From Brachycybe producta (Eukaryota > Arthropoda > Diplopoda > Playtdesmida > Andrognathidae), in assembly GCA_036925085.1 (NCBI GenBank), contig JAUPFP010000004.1:5284001-5348000 (forward strand): a stretch of DNA of 64,000 nt, read 5' to 3'. The notes beneath the pieces were generated by a model. It was not told the origin of the DNA. It saw only the letters and a program-made list of their open reading frames with translations, and made no database searches. Positions 44,037-56,255 of the stretch are shown in pieces (within the stretch, counting starts at the first letter, position 1; each line of letters opens with the position of its first letter). Both the position numbers and the translations under genes were made by a program.

Positions 44037-45214
44037 AGTGGGGTAACCCGTCATAAATGACGGGAGCGAAATTCACAGGCAATTGTGCACATGCGCGTCG
44101 TTTTTTTTCCTTTTTTTACTCCTTTCATTTCAATTTTTGTCACCCCCTCCCACTTTTCTCTCTCCCCCTCTACACTTTTCAACCTTTTCCCCTCTCCAAT
44201 TTAATATCATGGGGTTCTTGGATGGGAAGGGTGCAACATATAGTTGACCTTGAGAAAAAAAAAGCTGTTCATTTTGAAACGATACGTCCAGGATCGTTTG
44301 TTTATTTTTAGAGTGGCCTGGAACTTTGTCAACCCTCTGTACTCATGTACAGAGGATTGACCCAGTTCCATCAACTGATGACGATTCCAATATCCTGTCT
44401 TGGGTCTTGGGTCCCCTTTTACTCCCAGTCCCACCCCTTAATACAAAGAGATCGACTTGATAAGCCTCAGCATTAAATCAATGGGGTTGTATTTTTCTGA
44501 AAATATTGGTCTCTAAATAGAATGAGTCATATTTCTATATTTTGGTGACCACTGGTCAATTATATTGATTGGCCAGTTTCGTTTTTGATTTTGGATTTTG
44601 CCCAATCAGAGAATACAGAGAAAGAGTTCTCAGTATCCTCTTTTTGGGTATAAATAACCGTGTATTTTTGTGTAACGAGAGCATTCACTGAGAGGCATTC
44701 ACTAGAGAGAATCTATGCCCGATTTGGGATAGACCTCAATAAGAAAATAATGTAAATAAACCGAATTGATATTTAAAAAAGTTGTAGAAGTTTATTTTAT
44801 ACCTTTTAAACAAAACAAAGGACTTCAGCATTTTGTCATCTAGCACTGTCAACCCAGGTGTAAACCTGGTTCTCCAGCACTAGATGCAACTTCAGAAGAC
44901 GGCACGATCGACCAGCTTGTTACGGGCGAAAGCCCGGGGAGTAGCAGACAACAAAAGATCCTTAAAACTGTAAAGGTTCTTGAAAGAGGAACTTGTGAGG
45001 AAACGTATGGGACTAATTTGTTCCCTTCCTCCTGAACCATAATAGAATTAGTGGCCTAGCCAACCACTTTCCGATCGCCCGAAAGAACGCTACGATACTT
45101 TTTTGATAATTCTATTAGACCTATGAACGTGGTTTGTTACAATTTCTTCATTTATTCAAATTTATATAAATTCCGATGTTACTCCACACACACACACAGA
45201 CCTGGGATATTATA
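44037..45214 (-). mobile_element. Helitron-like element split by a solo LTR
   Basis: The minus-strand CTAG end with hairpin is at 44037. The opposite end (CACACACAGACCTGGGA) is at about 45200-45214. The two halves are separated by the LTR at 44275-45141. Confidence 0.7.
44275..45141 (+). mobile_element. Solo LTR X4 inside a Helitron
   Basis: It runs from TGAAACGATACG to GGTTTGTTACA, 867 bp, with TG...CA ends and a 4-bp direct repeat ATTT on both sides. TATAAATAA near 44650 and AATAAA near 44755 are in LTR order. It is a retroelement fossil, probably Gypsy-like. It is younger than the Helitron it interrupts. Confidence 0.75.
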
Positions 45215-45360
45215 TAAATATATAAAATATTTAAAGTTTTTATTAAAAACAGAGTAAGTAACAGTCATTGTTTTGAACATTTAACATTGTATGTTTTGAC
45301 ATTAAAAATGCCTTGAGTAACTGTAATGGCAAAAGCCAATAAGATTTAAAGATAAAAATA

Positions 45361-45700
45361 AGTTCTTTTAATGAGCTGACATTTCGACCTGGCATTGGTC
45401 ATCTTCAGGACAACAATTAGGCTTACACTATTTTACCAGTCCAAAAATTTATTTTTAAAATACATTTTTTAAGATATTGCTAGTTATTTTTTCTCAGTGT
45501 GAATATGATGCTTGTATCTGAATTGTTTTTGGTGAGTGTTATTTTATGAAGTGTCAAAATTTAAAGTTAATATTTTTTTAAATATTTACATGTATATAAC
45601 TAGTAAATTACAATTATGGACTTTTGTTTTTTGCTTTTTAAATAGTGTAATTGTTGCTCTGAAGATGACCAATACCAGGTCGATTTGATTTATTAATGAA
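45361..45700. mobile_element. Foldback element, unit 3 copy
   Basis: Same as 25849-26161. Confidence 0.8.
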
Positions 45701-45719
45701 TAAACCCAGTAGTAACTTA

Positions 45720-47779
45720 CAATTACAGTTACAATTAGTACTCTGCTAGCAGCCAATTAGGCCTATGGCAGAGGAACATAAAAGTCCATATGCAGCATTA
45801 AGCATTGTCAAGTACATATATAAAAACAAAATGAATATACAAATGTCAATCCCACAAAACAAAATTATCCCCATTCACCACTGCCTCAGGAAGAGAGTTC
45901 CATTGTCTTATATCTCTAGAAAATCTCAATATTTTTCTTAGAGTGGTCAGCCCTGCCCATATATAGTGCTTTATGAATATCACTGGACTGTGGTTTAGGA
46001 CAATCACCACATGTAATTTTCCCAAACAATTTCAAACTTAACTCAGCCCTGCAATGTGCCAAACTATGCCATTGCAGCACTGACAGCATCTCAGTGACAC
46101 TATCTGTACATTTGTGCCTGCCACAAACAAAGCTAGCTGCCTTACACCGAACCATTTCAACTGAATGAGTGTGTGTGACCGAATGAGGATTCCATACACT
46201 GCAGCAATACTCAAGATGAGGCCAAACCAATGCTTGATAGGCAATAGTTTTAACTTGTGCTGAGCAGGTGCCCAATGTCCTTTGACTAAAACGAAGCATT
46301 CGTAGAGCTTTCCCAGTAACACCATCAATGTGTTTTTCCAAGAAAGGTCATCTGTCATTGTAACCCTCAAGTACTTATAACACTGGACACTCCGAAGAAG
46401 TGTCATTCATACTATAATTGAACATAGTTGGATTTCTACCCCGAGTTAGCCTCATAATGCTACACTTCCCCTAATTTAATTGAAGTTGCCATGTATTACA
46501 CCATCCCTCAATTGCCTTCAATCTAGAGCTAATGTTTCACAGTCTTGGATACCATCAACCTCTTTGTCTCTTCATCAGCAAATAGTCTACAATTGCTGCC
46601 AACTATGCTGCTGAGGTCATTAATAAATATTAGGAAAAAAAGAAGACCCAGCACACTACCCTGGGGTACACCAGATTTAACAGCCAACCACTCTGAGTGA
46701 GACCCATTTATAACTACCCTTTGTTTCCTATCACTTAAAAAAGAAGTTACCCATTTGGTTACCTGCCCCACAACCCATATGCTGCAACTTTTGCAAGAAG
46801 TTTTGAATGTGAAACAGTGTCAAATGCCTTACAGAAGTCACAAAACACCATGTCAACCTGTTTACCATTGTTTAAACTCTGCTGGAGGTCATCCACTACC
46901 AGGATAAGTTGAGTCTCACAAGAGTGCCCTCTCAGAAAACCATGTTGGTTATCAGAAATGAGATTGTGAGATTTGAGAAACTTAATGCAGCCAGAGTATA
47001 TGATATGCTCAAGAATTTTACAAACCACTGAAGTTAGAGATACAGGCCTATAGTTTGCAGCTTCAGACTTATTACCTGACTTAAATATTGGGGTAACATT
47101 TGCTAATTTCCACATACTTGTAACAACCCCTTGATTCAAAGACTGCTGATAAATAGCTGAAGAAATGGTCCCACTTCCCTAGCTAATTTTATAAGAACTA
47201 CAGCATGAATTCCATCTGGCCCTCCAGTTTTATTTTTATTAAGGATCAATAGTTGCTTGATAATGCCCTCAGTACTAACAATAATATCCCCCAAATAATG
47301 CATTGTTCTAGACTCAAAAGCATGCTGTGCAGTATTTTCATCTACTGTAAAAACACTCCTGTATTGTTCATTCAACAAAGAAGCTTTCAATTCTGGGTGT
47401 GATATTAGTTCTCCATTTGCCACAACAAGAGCTGGAATCGAGTACTCAAAAGCCCGAGAATGCTCGACATACCTCCAAAACAGCTTTGGATCTTCTTGCA
47501 GCCATTTACTGAGTTTATTAGTTTTAAAATCCTTATGGGCCAATGAGAGTTCTTTTTTAGCATTTGCACGAGCAATATGCAAACCATTTGCTCTCAATAA
47601 ACTTGAATTACCTCTGTATCTAATTCTCCATAATCACTGCTTATGAAGAGCCCTTTTAACACATGGTGTATACCATGCTGGTGTTGCCCAATTTTCAATT
47701 TTTAACAGTGCTCCTAACATTAACATTGACATCACAAGTTACAATGTGATGGTCACTAATTCCCTCAGAAACCTTAACA
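45720..47779 (-). mobile_element. 5'-truncated CR1/L2-group LINE
   Basis: Minus-strand reverse transcriptase pieces lie in order: 47597-47136 (NKTGGPDGIHAVVL), 47139-46759 (ANYRPVSLTSVVCKILEHII and FCDFCKAFDTVSHSKLL), 46771-46529 (SGVPQGSVLG, then LFADE where LFADD is usual) and 46341-45916 (the C-terminal region with WPHLEYCCSVWNP). The endonuclease is missing and the frames are broken about three times, so it is inactive. The 3' end at about 45720 carries TGTAAY-like repeats. It interrupts the unit within AGTAACTTAATAGGAGCC, which is intact in unit 1 near 26173. Confidence 0.92.
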
Positions 47780-48103
47780 TTAATAGGAGCCACTGCTGTT
47801 TAGAGTAGCTGCTGCTTAAAAGTAGCTGCTGCTTGAAACGTTTTGTGAAAACAAATATGAATTTCCTAGAATTAAACATTCTACAAGATTTGAATAAAAT
47901 ATAGGCCGGCCATCCTTATTTAATGTCTGGTATAATAGGTGGGTTGTCAAATAGATGCCCGAAAGCTGAGCCTTTGGCATTCTTTTCGATTTAAAACAAA
48001 AAGTGACAAATGAAAGAAGAAATATTCAAACAAAATGTCAAAGGCTCAAATGTTGGCAGCCCATTTAAAAGACAGCCACCAAACATAGATTTATTGACAT
48101 TAT

Positions 48104-48683
48104 TGTATAACACCTAGTATATCGTGGTACCCTCAAAATGCTAGCCTGGGCGTGTCCAACTCCTCACTGTCCCTCCCTCGCCAGCATATGAACTTGTTTT
48201 AGAATGGAGGAATATCACCTGGAGCATGGTCGCTTGGATCTTGTTGCCCCTTGTAGGTGTACACAGGTCCAAGCCTATAAAAGCACCACGTTTTCCTTTG
48301 TTAGACATTCACTTCTGTCTTTCAAATTCGTTCATGTTTGTACTACGTAGATTCTCATCCACATTACAACAATGGGCCCATGGACACTTCACCTTTAACG
48401 AAATGATTCATCTTTGTATTCTGTGCCTTCTTAATAACGATGAATAAAAGTGTTTTAACAAGAAGCAACATTGTCCTTTCGTCTTAATTCCATCTCCTTG
48501 GAACAATCGAAGGCACAATAGGACAAGGAGGTAAAGTACCCCACAGGGACGGTACGATCTAGATGCAGGTGGTGACCACCTGTCTGAAGAATCTCATCCT
48601 CTTCAGGGAGCCATCGGTCATCCAATGCCATCCATCTACTTCTGGCTCTCCATCCTTCCTTATACTGTTGCGTGATTCTCACA
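48104..48683 (+). mobile_element. Solo LTR-like element X1, unit 3 copy
   Basis: TGTATAACACC to GATTCTCACA, slightly shortened inside. It is the same ancestral insertion as in units 1, 2 and 4. Non-coding fossil. Confidence 0.65.
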
Positions 48684-48736
48684 ACCAATACAACCAATAC
48701 AACCAATACAACACCAATACAATGACAACAAAATTA

Positions 48737-49421
48737 TGTAACACCCAGCAACCTCGGTTCCCACCAAAACTATAGCCTGGGGGTAAACAACTCCTGTTTG
48801 TCCCTCCCTCCTCTCCCCATTAATATATTGATGGCGGAGTGATACATTTAGGACCATCGCCACTTGGAAATGGTTACACCTCGTAGGTGTACACAGGTCC
48901 AAGGTAAAAAAGGACCGTGTTCCTCTTTGTTCCTGTGCCTTGTCTTTGCTCTAAATTTGTATTAAGTTGAATCTTTCTGTACCACATCATGAACATGAGG
49001 ATGCACCTTTGATCTAAACAATTCATCTTTGTAATCTTGATGTTTCTTGACAAAGATGAATAAAAGTGTTACAATGAGAAACTGCATTGTCTTTATATTC
49101 CGAAACTAACAACTTCTCTACAGAGGCTGAAGACACCATAAGGCAGGAGACATACGATCCTGAAGCAGCTACAACATCTTCTATCGGTAATTACATTCAG
49201 GGAGATGTATATCAGCATCGACAGAGAGCAGGATGGCCACCATCCTTCTGCATCAATTTCACCCCCATGCAGGAGGATGATCGTAATCCAACTCCATCCA
49301 GCTACTTCTGTGAATCGGATCTTCTTCATACGGGCACCGCGCGATCAAGTGAAGAAACGAGTTTCAGAAAACACCATCTACAAGTTTGGTAAAATAATAA
49401 AGTCTACGTCAAAAGCTCACA
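48737..49421 (+). mobile_element. Solo LTR X2, plus-strand copy
   Basis: TGTAACACCCAG to AAAGCTCACA, 685 bp, flanked by the 4-bp direct repeat ATTA. The empty site ACAAAATTAAGATTGTCGC is seen in the other units (near 28729). It is a fossil of the same family as 27481-28161. Confidence 0.85.
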
Positions 49422-50057
49422 ATTAAGATTGTCGCAAATAATGGCAAATATGGCAATCTTTGGAAAATAATTTTCTTCTATTCACAAGCCTACATTTGCA
49501 ATTATATTATAAACTGACAATCATGTTAATGTTCGATTACAATGCAGTGGTTTCCAAAGTTTTTTTTTGCTCACTGCACAATATTTGTTGCCTGGAGAAG
49601 GCCTGGCACACTTAGCAATACTCACGCTACACTAGTGTACCACAGAATACCCTCTGAGACACACTAGTTTAATGTGTACGTGTAACAGGAAAGTTTTGTT
49701 AATTTCACTTTTTTTCCAATGAAGCTAAAAAAGTATTGGAAAATATTAAATTATGTTAAATTCAATACAACATTGAAAATTTCGTGGAACATCTAAGAAA
49801 ATGGATGGCACACGTTTTGGTAATTACATTTACGAAAACCTACCTACATAGCCTAGCCACCTGAGGTAGCAATCTGTCTGTTTCATCGGCAGTGATGTCA
49901 CAAAAGATATAAATGCAAGCATTCTACAATTACCAAGAATGAACGAAAATTAATGCAGATACGTCATTGACAATAAGTTGCCATCAGCTGTTTCTTGTTC
50001 AATTTCGAGAAATGGAAACAGGATGCAATATTTCAATACCTCCACCCACTATCCTTA
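49422..50057. other. Upstream region of gene B3
   Basis: It aligns with the B1, B2 and B4 upstream DNA. TGATGTCA is at 49893-49900. No gene. Confidence 0.5.
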
Positions 50058-50084
50058 ATTTTATCCAACCCAATATAAAGGTTT
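50058..50084 (+). promoter_or_regulatory. Core promoter of gene B3
   Basis: TATCCAACC and CAATATAAAGG block, as in B1. Confidence 0.65.
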
Positions 50085-50150
50085 CTAATTTCCAACAAAT
50101 CGATCCCAATTTCTGAAGTTTCGGATCCTTGTTGGACAAACTGTTTCGAA

Positions 50151-50836
50151 ATGAAAACCATGTCTGTTAGCCGGGTTTCACTGCTACTTCTTCCCATAAG
50201 CTGTGCATTTCTGATGACCGTCGTGAATGGTTCGTACAATGCAAGTGAGTAAATCGCAAGCTTATCCACTTATGTGTTAATCTAATGGTTCATTCGAAAT
50301 ATGGACAATGCTTTAAATTCTATTAAAAATAATAAATATGAGACATCAATTTTGAACTTTAGCTTTAGATTTCAACAAAATGGTAATCAGTGAAAGAGCA
50401 AAAAAACATCATTGTGACGTCAAATTCACTAAACAGAAATTCTGTGTCGAAAGATGCAGAAGAAATAAGTATTATAATGATGGGCGAGTTGACCAATACG
50501 GAAACTGTCGCTGTTACAACAAAAAGTCTGTGTTTTACATTGCTATAAATGGTAAGAATTGTTTGTATGTCTTTATAAAAATTGCACTTGTTTGTCATCA
50601 AAGATAATATTACATTATATTGTTTAATGCATTTTACAGGAAAATTTGGGGTATTCAAATTAGATAAGGTCTGCTTTGCAAGAAAAACAAACGATGAATG
50701 CGAAAAGAAGTGCCAAAAAGAGAAATTTCAATCAGGACCACAAACATACAGGTATGGATACTGCTATTCGAAGCAGGCTTGTCGTTGTGTGTACATCAAG
50801 AAGAAGTTATTTTTTAAAGAAATCTGTAGGATTTGA
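50151..50836 (+). CDS. Secreted two-domain cysteine-rich peptide, gene B3
   Basis: Exons 50151-50244, 50363-50551 and 50640-50836 give 159 residues; both introns are phase 1. The signal peptide matches B2. Domain 1 (HHCDVKFTKQKFCVERCRRN...GNCRCY) and domain 2 (KVCFARKTNDECEKKC...CYSKQACRC...EICRI) keep all twelve Cys with family spacing. Exon 2 differs from B4 at 16 of 63 codons, 12 of them replacements by my count, while the flanking introns differ far less. Domain 2 starts with KFGVFKLD instead of TIPVF. Secreted, basic; role inferred as for the other members. Confidence 0.86.
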
Positions 50837-50846
50837 CACGTGACCA

Positions 50847-51326
50847 CTAGCATCAGCTAACTCGGAGTTGCATTTTTTCTTTTATTTCTTGATTGTTACT
50901 GACAAACATTACGAAAGCCCCATTTTGGTTTTGTCTGTCTATGAGATGTTCGCTATAGGAATCATAGGAAGTCACCTAAAGACAATATTAGCATTCGAAA
51001 TGAAATTAATTTGGCGTTTTTTGCACGCTTGCGGCAAACAGAACCTATTTAATATAACCCCACCAAACAAATTCGAAAATATACCGGGACGAACCCAATT
51101 CGCCATCAACAACACCGAAAAAAAAACACATTATGCCTTAAACCATTGCGCCACATCAGTATTCGTTTCTTGCAGTTGTTTAGAGAAGAAACGAAGTTTA
51201 CGACAATGGCAATTATCGCCTATGAATACGTGAACCTGGAATACTTTTTCTTTGTAAAACGAGGGACTTACGATGGCTAACTTAAAATAAAATCTCTTAA
51301 ATGTAATGCACACTTGTGCAGAAAAT
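50847..51326. mobile_element. Mutator-like MITE after B3, right end missing
   Basis: The left end and flank ACGTGACCA are as in B1. The right terminus is lost, so sequence passes directly to the TTCTGACC block near 51326. Confidence 0.75.
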
Positions 51327-51431
51327 TCTGACCTCCCAACCCCCCCCCCCCCCCAAAAAAAAACAGCTATAAAAACAATTTTCAAATAATCATATTTTAA
51401 TGTACTTGTTTGTCAATGAACTATTTTTGGT

Positions 51432-51437
51432 AATAAA
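51432..51437 (+). terminator. Polyadenylation signal of B3
   Basis: AATAAA in the conserved post-B block. Confidence 0.55.
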
Positions 51438-51680
51438 AAATAAAAATATTCAATTGTTCTTCGAATTTTTATGATAAAATGTTGTAACATATAAAAGTGG
51501 GGCATTAGATTTGATGTTTTTTGTTGAAATAATTTTAAAACATGAGATTTTAATGGAGAATCTTTATTTAACAAATGCAGTTTAATATTCAAATACATTA
51601 TACTGTATTATATTAATATGAATGCAGTTAACTTGCAAGAAATAAAACCAGGATATATTATTTAACATATATTATGTTTC

Positions 51681-51707
51681 ATTTTATCCCAACTCAATAA
51701 AAAGGTT
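51681..51707 (+). promoter_or_regulatory. Core promoter block before the A4 remnant
   Basis: Same CAATAAAAAGG block as A1 and A3, so this remnant may still be transcribed. Confidence 0.5.
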
Positions 51708-51769
51708 CCACATTTTATTAATCTAACTTTCAGAGAGTTTTGCAGATTTGTTAATTAAATAGTTTCGAA

Positions 51770-51875
51770 ATGAAAGTCAGTTCTCTTAGTGTTAGTAACA
51801 TGTTACTGACCATGCTAATAATTTTCATCAGCTTTACATTCCTGATAACCGTGGTGAATTGTTCTTATAATGAAA
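51770..51875 (+). pseudogene. Partial A-type copy A4: signal-peptide exon only
   Basis: The exon encodes the A-family signal peptide (one residue different from A1: SNMLLTMLII) and ends at the same GTGAGT donor. No cysteine-domain exons are recognised before gene B4. Fossil of the family. Confidence 0.85.
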
Positions 51876-52239
51876 GTGAGTAAACTGTTATTCAAATGTT
51901 TTATCCAAAATACCAAAAATATAATTAAGGCATAAAATGTGCAAATTGCACAATCTTTAGAAATTTGCATAAAATTGGATTGTTTCATTTTTAAAAAACA
52001 ATTTTGTTTTTAGGTTTAGTTAAATTAAGCTTGTTGCCCCCCCCCCCCCCCCAGCAACAGCCTTTATCAAATTAGCCGATTGTTACGACTATTCCTTGAT
52101 TTGATCAACGGGAAGAAAGGACAGAACAATGGACTAATTTAATGAAATAATTCTTTAACGACTGGGAGGCACAGCCCCCAGACCCCCTGCAACAAGCTTA
52201 ATATAACAAAACCTAACCTTCGAACTTCTTCTACTGATG

Positions 52240-52640
52240 TCCCGACTAGAGACGTGCAAACTAAAATTTAGCTGACTAAAATCAATAAATTAGTCGAATT
52301 AAATAACTCGGTAACTGTCTGTTATTTTACAATGCTTTTTTCAGAAAAAAAAGTTAGTTTATAACAAAAACTAAAAGTTTGTATTTTAGTTAGTTAACTA
52401 ATTTTTTTTTAGTTGACTAAAATTTTTAGTCAGACTAAGAAAATTAGTCGACTAAAATTTTTACTCAGAGTAAGAAAATTAGTCGACTAAAATTTTTACT
52501 CAGACTAAGAAAATTAGTCGACTAAAATTTTTAGTCAGACTAAGAAAATTAGTCGACTAAAATTTTTAGTCAGACTAAGAAAATTAGTCAAATAAATTTT
52601 TAGGCGGCCTAAAAAATTATAGTTGACTAAATTACTGTAA
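52240..52640. repeat. Minisatellite of about 36 bp units (AGTCGACTAAAATTTTTA)
   Basis: About five tandem copies of AAGAAAATTAGTCGACTAAA plus a TTTTTAGTCAGACT stretch between about 52390 and 52600, preceded by AGAGACGTGCAAAC. It sits exactly where the A-unit DNA between intron 1 and the downstream region is missing. Confidence 0.8.
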
Positions 52641-53704
52641 ACGTTATCGTAAACTTATAACTAACAGTGTAACTTTATAAACAATATCAAAGCGAATAAA
52701 ATTAAGATTACCAAAAATAATACACCAATATTTCGAGAAAAAAAAATTGTTTTTGTTCTCAAGCCTACATTTTGTAATTATTTTGTAATTAATGTTCGCC
52801 TACACTGACTCGACTACCAACTCTTTTTTTTTTGCTCACTACACAATATTTGTTGCCTGAAAAAATTGTGGAGCCACTTAGCGAAACTCATGCCACACTA
52901 GTGTGCCACAGAACACCCTTTTGGAAACACTATAGTGTAGTGCGTATGTGTAATAAAAAAGTTTTGTTAATTTTACTTTTTCCAATAAAGTTAAAACTTA
53001 TGTGAAAATGTTAGATTACGGGAACAAATACAACATAAAATTCAAAATTTCGCTGAACACCTCGTTACCTCGATCACTTACTAAACCGACTGTTTCATCT
53101 ACTGTGATGTTACAAAAGATAAAATGCATACATTTCAAAATTACCAAGAATAAACTAACATACAGTGTGTCTCGTAAAATGTATGCACACTTCGGTTGTT
53201 AATAACTGCTATGTCATTTTCTTAAATTATATTTTATAATTTTACAGTTAAGAGTAAATGTTACAATGAAGATTAGATGTAATTAGGCTAACCATATTTC
53301 TTTGAGACAAAAATGAGACATTGGGATGGCAGTATGATATATGGACCGGCGGTGGCGACGACTACTGGCATCTAAGAAAATACCCGCCGTTGATGCTGAT
53401 CAAATCTAGACAGCTACGTTTGCACATATCAAACAAATATATTGATATATTCAGTGAACAATGCGACTCCATGGTTACTATGGTTATACAAATTACTGGT
53501 ATACAATGATATTGATATGCGATTAGGTAAGTTATGATTATGAATAATAATTTATGATTAACCCAATATTAAAGTATATTTAAAGTTTTTATTAAAAACG
53601 GAGTAAGTAACAGTTATTGTTTTGAACATTTAACAATGTATGTTTTGACATTTAAAAAAATGCCTTGATTAAGAGTAATGGCAAAAGCCAAAAAGATTTA
53701 AAAA
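52641..53704. other. Shared downstream DNA of the A4 unit
   Basis: No gene. It aligns with DNA after A1-A3. The Helitron site near 53437 is empty here. Confidence 0.5.
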
Positions 53705-53960
53705 AACGAGCTGACGTTTCGACCTGGCATTGGTCATCTTCAGACCAACAATTAGGTTTACACTATTTTACCAGTCAAAAAATGTATTTTTTTCTCAATG
53801 TGAATATGATGCTTGTATCTGAATCTTTTTGGTGAGTGTTATTTTATGAAGTGTCAAAATTTAAAGTTAATATTTTTTTAAATATTTATATAACTAGTAA
53901 ATTGCAATTATGGACTTTTGTTTTTTGCTTTTTAAATAGTGTAATTGTTGCCGCTGTGCT
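53705..53960. mobile_element. Foldback element, unit 4 copy, right arm lost
   Basis: The left arm TTTCGACCTGGCATTGGTC is present, but the matching right arm is absent. Confidence 0.7.
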
Positions 53961-54253
53961 ACGAGTAGCTGTTGCTTAAAAGTAGCTGTTGCTTAAAAGT
54001 AGCTACTGCTTGAAACGTTTTGTGAAAACAAATATGAATTTCCTAGAATTAAACATTCTACAAGATTTGAATAAAATATAGGCCGGCCATCCTTATTTAA
54101 TGTCTGGTATAATAGGAGGGTTGTCAAATAGATAACCAAAAGTCGAGCCTTTGGCATTCTTTTCGATTTAAAACAAAAAGTGACAAATGAAAGAAGAAAT
54201 ATTCAACCAAAATGTCAAAGGCTCAAATGTTGGCAGCCCATTTAAAACACGGC

Positions 54254-55648
54254 ATCAAAATGCTAGCCTGGGGGTGTCCAACTCTTCACTGTCCCTCCCT
54301 CCCCAGCATATGAACTTGTTTTAGAATGGAGGGATATCACCTGGAGCGTGGTTGCTTGGATCTTGTTGCCCCTCGTAGGTGTACACAGGTCCAAGCCTAT
54401 AAAAGCACCACGTTTTGATTTGTAAGACATCCATTTCTGTCTTTCAAATTCGTTCATGTCTGTACTATGTAGATTCTCATCCGTAATACAACAATAGGCC
54501 CATGGACAATTCACCTTTAACGAAACGATTCATCTTTGAATTCTGTGCCTTCTTAATAACGATGAATAAAAGTGTTTTAACAAGCAGCAGCATTGTCCTT
54601 TCGTCTTAATTCCATCTCCTTGGAAAAATCGAAGGCACCATAGGACAAGGAGGTAAAGAAACCCACAGGGACAAGACGATCCAGATTGTGACACCCCCTG
54701 CACATGTGAGAGGGATGTCGCTATTTGGTCTTTGGAAGTCTGACCACCCCTTTCTTTGGATGGAAGGGTGGCCCACAAAGACAAGTGTCCGAAATATGAA
54801 AAGTTTTCTTTTCGTCGGCACATATGGAAACAATTTAAGAGAGGAAATTACTTTTCCTCTTGTCCAGTGTGACACTGGACAGGCCCGAATAATTTCTACG
54901 AAATTATTTGCATATTTTGGAAGAACAAGTTCCAAAAAAGGAAACAGTTTGGGTTGGTCAGAACGAATTATGGGCGGCCGCTGGTCAGGAGTGGCAGTAG
55001 GCAAAAAGTAGCAGGATCAGAATATTTCCCTCCTCGTTTAAGAGTAGAATATTCTAAGGCCACAAATCTTTTGGGACTTAGAATCTTTTCTAAAGTAATC
55101 AGTCGCTTATGTAGTAATCATTCGCTTATGTATTAATGTATTATTTTATCTTCACTTGTAATCTACTACAATCAATATAAAATAAAGTCAGTTAGTATCA
55201 CAAATAAGAAGTCATTTTTCTTATTTGTGAAGTCGTCACTTTCTCTTTAAATCGTGGAAACTTGAGTCCCGTACACATGGAACCCAATACAGACCGACAT
55301 GCCAGGGAGTTTTACTCCAACCTGGAGTGGAGGCGCGACAAGGGGCCGTGCAAAAGCCCGAGCTTGAGAGGTGTGGAGCGGCATACAATCCCAACTCAAC
55401 TGGCTGGTACAAGACCAGCCACCCAACAAAGAGACAAACAAAGTGCAGTCCAGCCATGCTACAAGATGCAGGTGGTGACCAACTGTCTGAAAAATCTCAT
55501 CCTCTTCAGAAAGCCATCGGTCATCCGTTGCTATCAATCTACTTCTGGCTCTCCATCCTTCCTTCAACGGTAGCCATACGATAGAGAAAGGAAGGCACGT
55601 GAATCTCAGGGAATAGAGGAAATCAGGCATCGTTGAGTGATTCTCACA
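54254..55648 (+). mobile_element. Solo LTR-like element X1, unit 4 copy, split by another LTR
   Basis: The left terminus is missing and the right end is GATTCTCACA. It is interrupted by X3 at 54687-55463. Fossil. Confidence 0.65.
54687..55463 (+). mobile_element. Solo LTR X3
   Basis: TGTGACACCCCC to CATGCTACA, 777 bp, with the 4-bp direct repeat AGAT on both sides. An AATAAA is near 55182. Other X1 copies show the empty site CCAGATGCAGGTGG. TG...CA ends and a 4-bp duplication point to a Gypsy-like retroelement. It is absent from the other three units, so it arrived after duplication. Confidence 0.85.
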
Positions 55649-55738
55649 ATTGTATAATCAACGTTTTTGTTACTGTAACTTACGTGACTCATTTGTCTTG
55701 ATTTACGACAGATTTTAAAATACAGTAGTATGTATTTA

Positions 55739-56255
55739 CTAGTGGGGTAACCCGTCATAAATGACGGGAGCAAAATTCACAGGCAATTGTGCCCAGCATT
55801 AGAATTTCTTTTCCTCCGCCCTTTTATGACGTCACACCAAGTAACAAACCAATTACAAATTGATGACATTCATAAAAGGGCTGAGCAAAAGAAATTCTAA
55901 TGCTGGGCACAATTGCCTGTGATAAACTGTAGTTTAATATTGCTACTATTATCCCCTCCCCTTTTTATATTTGAAAGAGAAAATGAGTTTTTCATTTTCT
56001 CTGTTGTGGGCATGCGTGTCGTTTGTTCCTTTTTTACTCCTTTCATTTCAGTTTCAGTCACCCCTCCCACTTTTTCTCTCTCCCCTTCTACACTTTCCAA
56101 CCTTTTCTCCTCTCCAATTTAATTTTATGGGGTTCTTGGATGAGGAGTGTGCAACATATAGTTGACCTTGAGAAAAAAAGTGGTTCATTCATTTAAATTT
56201 ATATAAATTCCGATGTTACACACACACACACACACAGAGACCTGGCTTAATATAT
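55739..56255 (-). mobile_element. Helitron-like element, unit 4
   Basis: CTAGTGGGGTAACCCGTC with hairpin at its 3' (left) end, the internal foldback CAGCATTAGAATTTC, and CACACAGAGACCTGG at the other end. Confidence 0.72.

Larger units (their letters stand above)
39840..51437 (+). repeat. Segmental A-B unit 3
   Basis: It contains gene A3, shared flanks and gene B3. It is the longest unit because of Helitron, solo-LTR and LINE insertions between 43.8 and 49.4 kb. Confidence 0.85.

Noticed and set aside
49087-49392. 101-codon plus-strand frame
   Set aside because: Within solo LTR X2; the related copy at 27481-28161 does not preserve it.
54606-55630. Several 100-130 codon frames on both strands
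   Set aside because: All fall inside solo LTRs X3 and X1 and have no protein similarity.
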